Below, in pieces: positions 26,663 to 35,480 of a stretch of 64,000 nt of DNA; within the stretch, counting starts at the first letter, position 1; each line of letters opens with the position of its first letter. The translations under genes and the position numbers were made by a program. Origin of the DNA: WVXP01 sp964348095 (lineage in GTDB: Bacteria > Desulfobacterota > BSN033 > WVXP01); contig CAYGBK010000041.1 in assembly GCA_964348095.1 (NCBI GenBank), forward strand, positions 29,240-93,239, written 5' to 3'. Below the pieces are notes generated by a model. The model was not told the origin of the DNA. It saw only the letters and a program-made list of their open reading frames with translations, and searched no databases.

Positions 26663-27224
26663 CCACTTTTTCAGCTTTTCTATCCCACGGCCTGGGCAAA
26701 AGCCAGGTCGACCTATCAGGTCCCCTGGCCCCCCCAGTCCTCTATTGACATGCGAGTCTCTAACCCGCGATAATGTGCTCACCATCGCGTCGAAGAGCAA
26801 GGTAAATCAAAGCCCTTGGTTCAACCATACCCGTTTCGGGGTTTCAGGCCTTATGATGGTCCACACCCCATGGCTAATGCGTGCAGAAGATGGGTGTCCC
26901 TGATTCACGACAACCGTGTATCCTCGGGATCTTGGTCCGGCCCGGCGGCTCGCCCAACTCTCCCCCTGAGGCCCGGGTATCGAGACGGAAAAAAACCTGC
27001 TCAAGATGGCCGAGAGATATTTTGCTCGGAACAGACGATCACCTCGAAGGCATCGACGCATATAGACAGTGGTCTCCCGCTCTCAATATTACCCAGTCGT
27101 GGCATTGTGTGGATAAGCCACGGACGACCTCGGACCCTCTGCTTCTCAAGGTCGAGCAGGGGAGTGATAAGGGAGCCGTATGAAATAGATATGGACCAGA
27201 TTCCTCAGACAAGGGGTTACACGG
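26663..27224. other. Non-coding region between gap and fmdB
   Basis: About 560 bases with no recognisable gene. It contains a strong plus-strand promoter-like sequence at 26745-26774 with nothing coding behind it, and one consensus DnaA box (TTATCCACA, minus strand) at 27108-27116. Confidence 0.4.
26745..26774 (+). promoter_or_regulatory. Orphan promoter-like sequence
   Basis: Perfect TTGACA (26745-26750), an 18-base spacer and GATAAT (26769-26774). No good reading frame starts within 450 bases downstream, so a non-coding transcript is possible. Confidence 0.45.
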
Positions 27225-27253
27225 TTGACAAGACGGATGGGAGACACTATATA
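27225..27253 (+). promoter_or_regulatory. Sigma-70-like promoter of fmdB
   Basis: Perfect TTGACA (27225-27230), a 17-base spacer and TATATA (27248-27253). The start would be near 27260, giving a leader of about 75 bases before the zinc-ribbon gene at 27334. Confidence 0.7.
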
Positions 27254-27333
27254 CTGTAGGGAGAAAGACCAACCAGGCCCTGGTTTTGTCTGACAATAGA
27301 ACGGGATGAAGCCCTTTCTGAGAGGAAGGTTGA

Positions 27334-27564
27334 ATGCCTATTTACGAGTATCACTGTGGCACGTGTGATAATGAGTTTGAGAAGCTCGTGTTCGACGAGT
27401 CTGAAACGGTGTCATGCCCCGGATGCCATGGAACCGAGGTAAAGAAGTTAATGTCGGCCTGTGCCTTCTCAGTTGGGAGTACTTTCAAGAGCACCGCCAG
27501 CTCAAACTGCGGTTCCTGCACGCCCTCGCCTGCCAGTTGCTCAGCCTGCGGCGTCAAACACTGA
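27334..27564 (+). CDS. FmdB-family zinc-ribbon protein
   Basis: A 76-residue protein of the FmdB / CxxC-CxxC-SSSS family. It begins MPIYEYHCGTC, and a second CPGC near 30 completes a zinc ribbon. The tail has a further Cys cluster (NCGSC, SCSAC) after a Ser-rich linker. Members are widespread small proteins named for a proposed regulator of formamidase; the function is unproven. AGAGGAAGG precedes the ATG and a good promoter lies upstream. It stands alone. Confidence 0.9.
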   Translation: MPIYEYHCGTCDNEFEKLVFDESETVSCPGCHGTEVKKLMSACAFSVGSTFKSTASSNCGSCTPSPASCSACGVKH

Positions 27565-28058
27565 TTCGCTGGAGGCACAGCCGCGCCACCCCTAGCTGTC
27601 AGTTTTCCCCGAAAGCAATAGAAACCCACGGGAATTAGTTCTGAGGAGTTTCCACAGTTTTTTGGACGGTTATGTCCCTAGGGGACGTTTGCGGAAGAAT
27701 AGAATCGCTACTGTCCGGGCCGTTGCCCCATTCCTTGGAACACTCTGGTCACGGCCTAATAAGAACAATTCGCCAGAAAGTGGACAGGGAAGCTCTAGAC
27801 CAAAAGTCGTTGTTCGTGGTCCGCGGCCCGTGGCAACAAGACCAGGATTTACCTATCCAGGGAATTCGAGCAACGGGTCCAGACTATTTCATTTTCAATC
27901 AAATGACGTGAATTGATAGTGTCAACTGACCACTGACAACCGACAACTGGCAGCACCAAGAACAGATTTCTGAGCAGCGAAGAGCGCTCTCTTTTCGCTT
28001 TGATTAGATCCTGAAAACTCAAGAAACCCCTCACCGTCTTGGCTTTAACTTTTGCGAT
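27565..28058. other. Intergenic region after fmdB
   Basis: No gene was recognised. It includes the heptamer repeat at 27925-27952. The 3-prime end of the dnaA-like gene lies at its right edge. Confidence 0.35.
27925..27952. repeat. Four imperfect tandem heptamers
   Basis: ACTGACC, ACTGACA, ACCGACA and ACTGGCA follow each other without spacing. The unit differs by one or two bases per copy. This kind of heptamer run is found in intergenic DNA of many bacteria; its role here is unknown. Confidence 0.5.
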
Positions 28059-29324
28059 TTATGGAATCATTCCGTCTTGGTGTCTCAGCCTTTCCACCAA
28101 AAAGTCGATCTCACGCCGGATCTTTGCTTTTTCTCTTTTCTGTCTCTCCACCACTCCAATGGAATGAATGACAGAGGCGTGATCCCTGCGGAAGGCCATT
28201 CCGATAGTATCGAGCGACTCGTCCGTGAACTTCCGACACAGATACATCGCCACCTGTCGGGGATGACAGATGCTTTTCCGCCTGGACCGAGAAACCAGCT
28301 GTTCGACGTCTACTTGGTATTGACCTGCGACGAGTTCTTGGATGGAGTTGATCGTGGTCCTCCGTTTTTCCGCTATCTGGAAGAGTCCCACGACTTCCTG
28401 AGCAAGTTCGAGCTCAATGCGTCTCGACAGAAACGAGGCCTTCGCTATCAGATTGATGAGCATGCCTTCGAGGCGTCGAACGTTTCCCCAGACTCTAGAG
28501 GCCAGAAAGTCGACGACCTCGTCAGGAAGGATCAACCCTTCAAACTCCGCCCTCCGGCGCAGGATCATTTTTCGAGTCTCCATGTCGGGAGGCTTAATAT
28601 CGACCACTAGACCGCATCCCAACCGCGATTTGAGACCGTCTGTCATGTGACGGAGTTCATGAGGAAGGACGTTGGCTGTTAGAATAATCTGTTTTCCAGA
28701 GTGATAGAGGTGATCGAGCGTATGGGAAAGCTCGGCCTGAGTGCTATCCTTTCCACTGAGAAAGTGAACCCCATCTATACAGAGAACGTCACACCGTCGC
28801 CGGAATTTCTCCTTGAACTCCCACATCTCCTGTTTCCGGATGGCAGCAACCATTTCGCTCATGAATTCCTCCGCACTGACGTAGAGCACTCGGGCGTTTG
28901 GTTGTGTCTTGTAGATGTGGTTCCCAATAGCACCAGAGAGATGGCTCTTTCCTAGTCCACTCTCACCATAGAAATAAAGCGGGTTGTAGGCATCTCGTTT
29001 CTCATTTGCAACGGCCCATGCAGCATGATAGGCAAATTGGTTCGAAGGGCCAACCACAAATTGATCGAACGTAAATCGTCCATTAGCCAATGGTGACGGA
29101 TCATAGCTCCTGATACCGGGAAGGCTCATTTGGTCGAGGGTCGATTTCTCTGACGAGCTGTGTGAGCCTGTTTTTGCATTCGATTCACGAGGGAGCTGAC
29201 GCACAAACCCATGAGCCATTCCCGTGGTTTCCTCAACATGGCAATCACGGTGGATTAGGTTTTTCCTTTTCGAAAAAGCAGATTCCTGGATTTCGATTCC
29301 TGCGCTCGCACCGAGATTGCTCAT
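28059..29324 (-). CDS. DnaA-like AAA+ protein (divergent paralogue)
   Basis: A 421-residue relative of the replication initiator DnaA. Domain III (about 80-320) has Walker A GESGLGKS at 120-127, where typical DnaA reads GGVGLGKT. Walker B is LCIDG at 181-185, with Gly instead of the usual second Asp. The Arg-finger region (LKSRLGCGL) and the sensor II Arg (NVRRLEG) are kept. Domain IV (about 330-415) has the DnaA-box-binding signature (RPRQVAMYL-like, then RRDHASVIHSI). The first 80 residues do not resemble domain I, which binds helicase. ATP binding and box recognition look possible; normal hydrolysis and helicase loading are doubtful. It may be an auxiliary initiator or regulator. Confidence 0.88.
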   Translation of the reverse strand: MSNLGASAGIEIQESAFSKRKNLIHRDCHVEETTGMAHGFVRQLPRESNAKTGSHSSSEKSTLDQMSLPGIRSYDPSPLANGRFTFDQFVVGPSNQFAYHAAWAVANEKRDAYNPLYFYGESGLGKSHLSGAIGNHIYKTQPNARVLYVSAEEFMSEMVAAIRKQEMWEFKEKFRRRCDVLCIDGVHFLSGKDSTQAELSHTLDHLYHSGKQIILTANVLPHELRHMTDGLKSRLGCGLVVDIKPPDMETRKMILRRRAEFEGLILPDEVVDFLASRVWGNVRRLEGMLINLIAKASFLSRRIELELAQEVVGLFQIAEKRRTTINSIQELVAGQYQVDVEQLVSRSRRKSICHPRQVAMYLCRKFTDESLDTIGMAFRRDHASVIHSIGVVERQKREKAKIRREIDFLVERLRHQDGMIP

Positions 29325-29641
29325 GACCTCATCCCCCTCTCCTCAAGAGAATGTCCGGTTCGTGCCAAGAAGGACCCTCATAGTGGCCGTACCAGAGTGC
29401 GGCCTCCTACTGATAGTTGGGAGGTATCTCCAGACAAAAGCGGTCAGTCCCCCATCAGATCAGATTCATCTCCCCACGGCAAGAATACCGACCCAGTCTC
29501 GACAATCTAGTAGGCCGAACTCGAGACATCTTTCACTGCCACTTCGATACTGATTTTAGAGCCTACATTCAAACATGTATAGACATCGGGGCACCTAGTC
29601 AAACCCGATTTTTCGCGATTTCCTAATTCCGATAACCCCAT

Positions 29642-29650
29642 TTTTCCACA
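29642..29650 (+). promoter_or_regulatory. DnaA-box-like site
   Basis: TTTTCCACA, which fits the relaxed box TTWTNCACA. It lies about 320 bases upstream of the dnaA-like start. Confidence 0.4.
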
Positions 29651-29787
29651 CCTCTTTTGCCCGTTCCAAGGAGTCCAATTGACATGGGTACCCGCCGGTC
29701 GTAGCCAGGATGAATGTTTTTCCATGAGAATTGATTTTTTCAGTTTTTTCAATTCGTTGTTGAACTAATCCACTATTGTTAATAATG

Positions 29788-29796
29788 TTTTCCACA
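29788..29796 (+). promoter_or_regulatory. DnaA-box-like site next to a T-rich tract
   Basis: A second TTTTCCACA in the same orientation, directly before a roughly 50-base tract composed almost only of T and C. A box beside a low-melting tract is the layout of origin unwinding regions, but only two boxes were found. Confidence 0.4.
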
Positions 29797-29918
29797 TTCC
29801 CTTTCTTCAATTTTCTTCGATTTTCTCTTTTTTTCTCCTTTTTTAAAAAACTCGCCCCTCTTATGCCCCCACCTCCAGAACAGGTCGATTCCTACTTTCA
29901 AAAGCCCCGCAAAACTGC

Positions 29919-29924
29919 TATAAA
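29919..29924 (+). promoter_or_regulatory. Possible -10 element of a leaderless rnz mRNA
   Basis: TATAAA ends six bases before the rnz ATG, and no Shine-Dalgarno sequence lies between them. The upstream -35 match (TTTCAA) is poor. Confidence 0.35.
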
Positions 29925-29930
29925 TTCGGC

Positions 29931-30848
29931 ATGAAGGTCGTATTCCTTGGCACCGGGGGAACCATACCGACAGAGAAGAGAAAACATCCCACTCTGGCTT
30001 TCAGGCGAGAAGGAGAGGTGTTTCTTCTTGACTGCGGAGAGGGGGCCCAGAGCCAAATCTTCAAAGCACACCTTGGTATCGCTCCCATTCGCGCAATTCT
30101 GGTCAGTCACCTTCACGGCGATCACGTCCTGGGCATTCCGGGCCTGCTCATGACAATGACCCAAAGTAATCGATCGCAACCTCTTCTGGTCGTTGGCCCG
30201 AGCGGCATTGCCAAGTGGATCAACCACGTTTGTGAGGATCTCGCATTTCACGCCTCTTTTGAGATTGCCGTTCAGGAAGTGGAGTCAGGGCCGGTCCTCG
30301 TTTGCCCCCAATATCAGATAAATGCTTTCTTCCTCGAGCATAGTATTCCCACATTGGGTTATCAATTTCAGGAAACCGAGAGACCGGGACGATTCCGGAT
30401 TGAGGAAGCGATCAGGCTAGGAGTCCCAAAAGGTCCCTTGTGGCGACGACTCCAGTCCGGTTCCTCAGTAAGGCTTGAAGGTGGAAGAGAGGTCTATCCG
30501 AAGCAGGTTCTCGGCCCGCCCAGACCCGGGCTAAAGATTGTCTATGCGGTAGATACAAGACCCTGCCGAGAAACCGTAGAGGCCGCCCTGGAAGCAGACC
30601 TGCTGATCCATGACGGGATGTTCCTTTCTGAGGACATCGATAAAGCACATGCGAGAGGCCATTCCACCGCAATTGAGGCCGCACAGGTCGCCCTTGAGGC
30701 AAAGGCAAGACGTCTCGCTCTCACTCACGTTTCCCCTCGTTATCGCGGTGAGGAAAACAGATTCCTTAAACAGGCCTGCAAGATCTTCCCCGAGACTATC
30801 GTCGCCGAAGATATTATGGAGATTGAATTACGTCACCCAGACCATTAG
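29931..30848 (+). CDS. rnz: Ribonuclease Z (tRNA 3-prime processing endonuclease)
   Basis: RNase Z cuts the 3-prime trailer from precursor tRNAs that lack an encoded CCA, which fits the CCA-less tRNA-Leu in this window. The 305-residue metallo-beta-lactamase fold begins MKVVFLGTGGTIPT. It carries the zinc motif SHLHGDH near 59-65, a later DTRPC Asp near 207, and the HST-type element RGHSTA near 245. Length and motifs fit the short bacterial/archaeal form. The ATG has no ribosome site, and a TATAAA lies only six bases before it, so a leaderless message is possible. It converges with tkt. Confidence 0.92.
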   Translation: MKVVFLGTGGTIPTEKRKHPTLAFRREGEVFLLDCGEGAQSQIFKAHLGIAPIRAILVSHLHGDHVLGIPGLLMTMTQSNRSQPLLVVGPSGIAKWINHVCEDLAFHASFEIAVQEVESGPVLVCPQYQINAFFLEHSIPTLGYQFQETERPGRFRIEEAIRLGVPKGPLWRRLQSGSSVRLEGGREVYPKQVLGPPRPGLKIVYAVDTRPCRETVEAALEADLLIHDGMFLSEDIDKAHARGHSTAIEAAQVALEAKARRLALTHVSPRYRGEENRFLKQACKIFPETIVAEDIMEIELRHPDH

Positions 30849-30933
30849 AGACGTAGGACCTGGCTTTGACGGGTTTTGAGGGCTCAAATAACGGCCTCCC
30901 TGTCCCATCTCCCATCACTCAAATCGGCAATCC

Positions 30934-32940
30934 TCATTCCATCAATGCCCTTGTACCGGACATAATCTTGTCGACCGTAAACCCGTACTGCTCCATAACC
31001 ACCTTACCCGGTGCCGAGGCTCCGAAACGATCAATTCCCAGAACATTCCCGCCAGTACCGACGTAACGTTCCCATCCCATGGAAGCGGCAGCTTCAACCG
31101 CTAGCCGGATCTTCACCTCCTGCGGCAATACTGAGTCTCTATAAGCCCTATCCTGAGCCTCAAAGAGTTCCCAGCTCGGCATATTGACGAGTCTCACCCC
31201 GAGTCCCTCGTCTGACAGATTCTTCCACGCCTCAAGGGTGACGTGCACCTCGGATCCAGTGGCGATCAGTATAGCCTCAAGTTTTCCTTTTTCAAAGCCC
31301 AACACGTAGGCGCCCCGTCGTAGTTCGTTGGCAGATGGAAAAACTGAACGGTCCAAGATGGGCAGACTCTGTCGGGTCAAAATCAAGGCGACTGGGCTAT
31401 CTCTCTGTTCTAGGGCCAGTCGCCAGGCCACAGCAGTTTCGTTGGCGTCCGCGGGCCGAATAACGATCAAATGCGGGATTGCCCGAAGAGAGGCTAATTG
31501 CTCGATGGGTTGATGGGTGGGCCCGTCTTCGCCCAGACCTATGCTATCGTGAGTAAAGACATAGATGGTAGGGAGTTTCATGAGACACGCAAGCCTGATG
31601 GCAGGCCGCATATAATCGGAGAAGACCAGAAATGTCCCCCCGAAAGGCCTGACTCCGCCATGAAGAGCCATGCCCGAGATCATGGCGCCCATGGCATGTT
31701 CACGTATACCAAAATGGAGATTCCCGTTCTGGTGGCTGTCCCTCTCAAAGTCGCCTCGTCCGGTGAGGTAGGTATTGTTAGAAGGTGCCAAATCGGCTGA
31801 CCCGCCAAGCACTTCTGGAAGATTGGATGCTGCGCCGTTGAGTGCTTTCCCTGAGGCGACTCGAGTGGCCATTGGACCCTCGTCAGGTACAAACTCTGGA
31901 ATCCCCTTGTCCCACCCGGCAGGGAGTTCTCCCCTTATTATCCGTTCCCATTCACGAGCCAACTCGGGAAAAGCGTTCTTGTAGGCCCTGAAACTCTCTT
32001 GCCATTGAGTCTCTGATGCCTTTCTTTCCTCGACTGCCTTCCGAAAGTGCTCAAGGGCATCATCAGGGACGAATAGGGCCTTCTCCTCGAGCCATCCCAG
32101 ATTCTTCTTCGTCAGATGCACCTCTTCAACGCCCAGTGGTGCCCCGTGTGCTGCCGCAGTGTCCTGTTTGTTGGGACTGCCATATGCGATGTGAGTTCTA
32201 AGGATAATAAAAGAAGGCCGTTCCTTGTCTTCCTGCGCAGTGACAACTGCCTGGGCAATGGCATCCAGTTCGTTTCCGTCATCAACTCTTTGGACCTGCC
32301 AGCCGTAGGCATCGAAACGCTTGGCCACGTCCTCGGAAAAGGCCAAATCGGTGTTTCCTTCTATCGTAATCCCGTTGTCGTCGTAGAAATAGATCAACTT
32401 CGCAAGGCCAAGGTGACCTGCGAGGGACGCCGCCTCCGAGGCAACACCCTCCATGATATCCCCGTCGCTGCACAGGGCATAAACGAAGTGGTCGACGATT
32501 TCATGACCTGGCCGATTAAATCGGGCTGCCAGGTATCTTTCAGCCAGAGCCATACCCACACCGTTCCCAAATCCCTGTCCAAGAGGGCCTGTCGTCGTCT
32601 CAATTCCCGTATTCAGACTGTGCTCAGGGTGGCCCGGAGTCTTGCTCCCCCACTGCCTGAAGTTATGAATGTCTTCCAACGATAGATCATATCCTGCGAG
32701 AAACAAAAGACTGTAAAGAAGCATGGACGCATGGCCAGCAGAGAGCACAAATCGATCACGATCAGGCCAGGTCGGGTTCTGGGGATTGTATCGCATGAAC
32801 CGTGTCCACAGCGCGTAGGCAACAGGTGCTAGAGCCATGGGCGTTCCTGGATGACCCGATTTTGCCTTTTCCACTGCGTCCATTGAAAGAGTTCTGATGG
32901 TATTGATGCAGAGTAGGTTCAGATCTTTTTCCACGGCCAT
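30934..32940 (-). CDS. tkt: Transketolase
   Basis: A thiamine-diphosphate enzyme moving two-carbon units between sugar phosphates in the pentose phosphate pathway. The full-length 668-residue protein has the N-terminal KAKSGHPG near 26, the ThDP motif SDGDIMEG near 156, the central pyrimidine-binding domain with GIREHAMG near 412, and the HDSIGLGEDGPTHQP loop near 468. AGGAGG precedes the ATG at good spacing. It is monocistronic, with 320 bases upstream to gatA that are AT-rich near 33040-33125 and probably carry its promoter. Confidence 0.96.
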   Translation of the reverse strand: MAVEKDLNLLCINTIRTLSMDAVEKAKSGHPGTPMALAPVAYALWTRFMRYNPQNPTWPDRDRFVLSAGHASMLLYSLLFLAGYDLSLEDIHNFRQWGSKTPGHPEHSLNTGIETTTGPLGQGFGNGVGMALAERYLAARFNRPGHEIVDHFVYALCSDGDIMEGVASEAASLAGHLGLAKLIYFYDDNGITIEGNTDLAFSEDVAKRFDAYGWQVQRVDDGNELDAIAQAVVTAQEDKERPSFIILRTHIAYGSPNKQDTAAAHGAPLGVEEVHLTKKNLGWLEEKALFVPDDALEHFRKAVEERKASETQWQESFRAYKNAFPELAREWERIIRGELPAGWDKGIPEFVPDEGPMATRVASGKALNGAASNLPEVLGGSADLAPSNNTYLTGRGDFERDSHQNGNLHFGIREHAMGAMISGMALHGGVRPFGGTFLVFSDYMRPAIRLACLMKLPTIYVFTHDSIGLGEDGPTHQPIEQLASLRAIPHLIVIRPADANETAVAWRLALEQRDSPVALILTRQSLPILDRSVFPSANELRRGAYVLGFEKGKLEAILIATGSEVHVTLEAWKNLSDEGLGVRLVNMPSWELFEAQDRAYRDSVLPQEVKIRLAVEAAASMGWERYVGTGGNVLGIDRFGASAPGKVVMEQYGFTVDKIMSGTRALME

Positions 32941-33260
32941 AGGGTCCTCCTAAAAGAGTTTTGAATTCTTCGGGATCTAAATCCCTGAGCTTTTTTTGCC
33001 TGCAAGGAAATCTCGAATAAGGGACAACATAAGAAACGATGCCAAGAGGCAATTGAATTCTATAAGGATCTTTAAAATTCAAATACATATAATAAAAGTA
33101 TTAGAAATTAGTTTATCTATTTAGCCGTTCTTGACAGAACCCGCAGCGGGCCAATCGTATGATCATCTCCATTCTCTTACCTTCATCCGGTCTCAGTCCT
33201 GCTCCTGTTCTTGAGACGGCTGTCTCAAGACTAGTCGATGAGATCATGGCGTGCGAATAC
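32941..33260. other. Intergenic region between tkt and gatA
   Basis: No gene. Bases 33040-33125 are strongly AT-rich and likely contain the tkt promoter, though no clear box pair was assigned. No gatA terminator hairpin was recognised. Confidence 0.35.
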
Positions 33261-34724
33261 TCAGTCAATCGGTGGTCTTTGTAAGTGAAAATCCGTGTTC
33301 TGTTCGAATGTATAAGCCGCGCGGAGGATCGCTTCCTCTCCAAAATGGGGCCCCAAAAGCTGCAGACCGATAGGAAGACCCTGCCGGCTGAGGCCACAGG
33401 GGATTGAAATACCGGGGATGCCTGCCATATTCACAGGAATTGTAAAGACATCCATCAGATACATCTGGAGCGGATCTTCCGTTTTCTCCCCAATCTGGAA
33501 AGCGGGTGTCGGAGAGGTCGGTGTAAGAATGACGTCGATATCCCTGAATGCCCAATCAAAGTCTTGTTTCACTAACGCCCTAACCTGAGCGGCCTTCTTG
33601 TAATAGGCGTCATAATATCCGGCGGAAAGTGCATATGTTCCGAGCATGATCCTTCGCTTGACCTCGGGGCCGAACCCTTCGGTCCGGGTCTTCCGATACA
33701 TGTCAACGATGCCTCCATGCTCATCGACCCTATGGCCATACCTCACGCCGTCGTATCTAGCCAGGTTTGAACTCGCCTCAGCGGTACAGATTATATAGTA
33801 AGCAGCCAATGCGTACTCTGTGTGCGGCAGGGAGATCTCCTTGCACGAGGCTCCCCATTTTTCGAACAACCCGATACTACCCTGAATGGCCTTCTCAACG
33901 TCAGGGTCCATTCCCGCTATGAAGTACTCTTTAGGAATTCCAATCTTCACCCCCGTGACACCCATCACGAGGGCTTTCTTGAAATCTGCCGTTTCGACAT
34001 TCACTGAAGTGGAATCTTTAGGATCGAATCCGCACAGAGCATTCATCAGGATGGCACTATCCTCAACATCCCTCGTAATCGGGCCCACCTGGTCGAGGGA
34101 TGACGCAAATGCGACCAAGCCGTAACGTGAAACCCGACCGTAGGTGGGCTTCAGTCCGACCACACCACAGAAAGATGCGGGCTGACGGATCGAGCCTCCT
34201 GTATCTGACCCGAGAGCAGCAATGCATTCACCCGCGGCCAGAGCCGCTGCAGACCCTCCGCTCGATCCCCCTGGCACGCGATCCAGGGCCCAAGGGTTTT
34301 TGGTTGGCCCGAAATGGGAGTTTTCAGTGGAGGAGCCCATGGCAAACTCGTCCATATTGGTCTTACCGAGGAAAACCGATTTCTGAGCCTTCAGTCTCTG
34401 AATTACGGTTGCATCGTAAGATGGGACAAAATTCTCAAGGATTCTCGATCCGCACGTTGTTCTCCATCCCTGGGTGCAGAGAATATCTTTAACAGCAAGG
34501 GGAACCCCTGAAAGGTCAGAAGACGTCTCACCTTTGGCAAACATCTCATCAGCCAGTTTAGCCTGTTTCACGGCATCTCCGCCCGTGACGGTTACATAGG
34601 CATTGATTTGGCTATCAACACGCTCGATCCGATCGATAAGAGCCTGTGTCACCTCGAGAGACGACACCTTTTTCTCCACGAGCATTTTCCTGAGTTGGTG
34701 TATCGTCAGCCACTGGAGTTCCAT
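33261..34724 (-). CDS. gatA: Glutamyl/aspartyl-tRNA amidotransferase subunit A
   Basis: GatA is the amidase of GatCAB, which converts Glu-tRNA(Gln) and Asp-tRNA(Asn) to the amide forms. The 487-residue amidase-signature protein has the catalytic Lys in PLAVKD near 77, the Gly-Ser-rich GGSSGGSAAA near 153, and the second Ser in DTGGSIRQP near 176. It lies 15 bases after gatC. gatB is not nearby and must be elsewhere. It is the last gene of the valS-DUF294-CBS-gatC-gatA unit. Confidence 0.97.
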   Translation of the reverse strand: MELQWLTIHQLRKMLVEKKVSSLEVTQALIDRIERVDSQINAYVTVTGGDAVKQAKLADEMFAKGETSSDLSGVPLAVKDILCTQGWRTTCGSRILENFVPSYDATVIQRLKAQKSVFLGKTNMDEFAMGSSTENSHFGPTKNPWALDRVPGGSSGGSAAALAAGECIAALGSDTGGSIRQPASFCGVVGLKPTYGRVSRYGLVAFASSLDQVGPITRDVEDSAILMNALCGFDPKDSTSVNVETADFKKALVMGVTGVKIGIPKEYFIAGMDPDVEKAIQGSIGLFEKWGASCKEISLPHTEYALAAYYIICTAEASSNLARYDGVRYGHRVDEHGGIVDMYRKTRTEGFGPEVKRRIMLGTYALSAGYYDAYYKKAAQVRALVKQDFDWAFRDIDVILTPTSPTPAFQIGEKTEDPLQMYLMDVFTIPVNMAGIPGISIPCGLSRQGLPIGLQLLGPHFGEEAILRAAYTFEQNTDFHLQRPPID

Positions 34725-34739
34725 TGCACCTCTCCCACC

Positions 34740-35039
34740 TCAGTCTTCAATAATCCGAGGCACCTTAAAGAAGCCGTTCTCCTTTTCCGGGGCGTTCCCC
34801 AAGGCAGCCTCTTGGGAAAAGGATTCTTGAACCAAATCTTCCCGGAAAGCGTTACAGACATCGATCGCATGGGACATAGGATCTACCTGGGAGGTATCGA
34901 GTTCATTCAATTTGTCCATATAGGAGAGAATACTGTTGAGTTGGAAGGTGAATCTCTCCATTTCCCCGTCCGTTATTTCCAATCTGGCCAGTTTGGCGAC
35001 GTACCGGACATCTTCTTTTGAAATCTTGGGATCCTCCAT
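34740..35039 (-). CDS. gatC: Glutamyl/aspartyl-tRNA amidotransferase subunit C
   Basis: GatC is the small scaffold subunit that stabilises GatA in the GatCAB complex. The 99-residue protein shows the family pattern DVRYVAKLARLEI near 10-22, LSYMDKLNELDT near 42, and NAFREDL near 64. Starts at 35045 (GTG), 35042 and 35039 are tandem; 35039 was chosen for its distance from TTGGAG. It lies 33 bases past the CBS gene and directly before gatA. Confidence 0.95.
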   Translation of the reverse strand: MEDPKISKEDVRYVAKLARLEITDGEMERFTFQLNSILSYMDKLNELDTSQVDPMSHAIDVCNAFREDLVQESFSQEAALGNAPEKENGFFKVPRIIED

Positions 35040-35072
35040 CATCACTCCAATCTGGTGCGATATTCATACTGG

Positions 35073-35480
35073 CTAGCCGAGTTCCGCCAGCGCACTAATG
35101 ACATCTCCCCGGGTCACGATTCCGACGATTTTCCCCTCCACAACGACGGGAATACGGTTGATTTTTCTTTTAATCATGAGTTTCACGACGCTGTCAATGC
35201 TGTCTGCGGGAGCAACTGTGACGACATCCCGAGTCATAATGTCGCTAACAGGAAAATCAGCCTTCTCGAGTGATTGCTCCAGATTCACTGATGTTTCCTT
35301 CGTTATCTCCTGAATCTTGTTTAGAATATCCTTTTCGGAAATGATCCCTTTTATCGATTTCCCATCACTAACAGGCATGCCACTAATGCGAAAAAGTCTA
35401 AGCTTGTTTAGTATTGTGGTGATCTTCTCCTTTGGGTTGCAAGCGATCACATTTCTGTTCATGACGTCATGGACCTTCAT
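35073..35480 (-). CDS. Two-CBS-domain protein
   Basis: A 135-residue protein consisting only of a CBS pair. CBS1 begins VHDVMNRNVIAC near 3 and CBS2 begins VSDIMTRDVVTV near 78. Each ends in the usual IxGIIxEKD/GIVTRGD phrase. Such pairs bind adenosyl ligands (AMP, ATP, c-di-AMP, SAM) and regulate partner enzymes. Its start overlaps the stop of the upstream DUF294 gene by four bases. In many bacteria CBS domains are fused to DUF294 nucleotidyltransferases, so here the sensor seems to be a separate subunit of the same system. Confidence 0.92.
   Translation of the reverse strand: MKVHDVMNRNVIACNPKEKITTILNKLRLFRISGMPVSDGKSIKGIISEKDILNKIQEITKETSVNLEQSLEKADFPVSDIMTRDVVTVAPADSIDSVVKLMIKRKINRIPVVVEGKIVGIVTRGDVISALAELG

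Larger units (their letters stand above)
29325..29930. other. Intergenic region between the dnaA-like gene and RNase Z
   Basis: About 600 bases between divergent genes with no convincing coding sequence. The right half is AT-rich, with a pyrimidine-heavy T tract at 29797-29847. Two DnaA-box-like sites lie at 29642 and 29788. It could hold the dnaA-like promoter with autoregulatory boxes, or an origin-like element. Confidence 0.5.
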
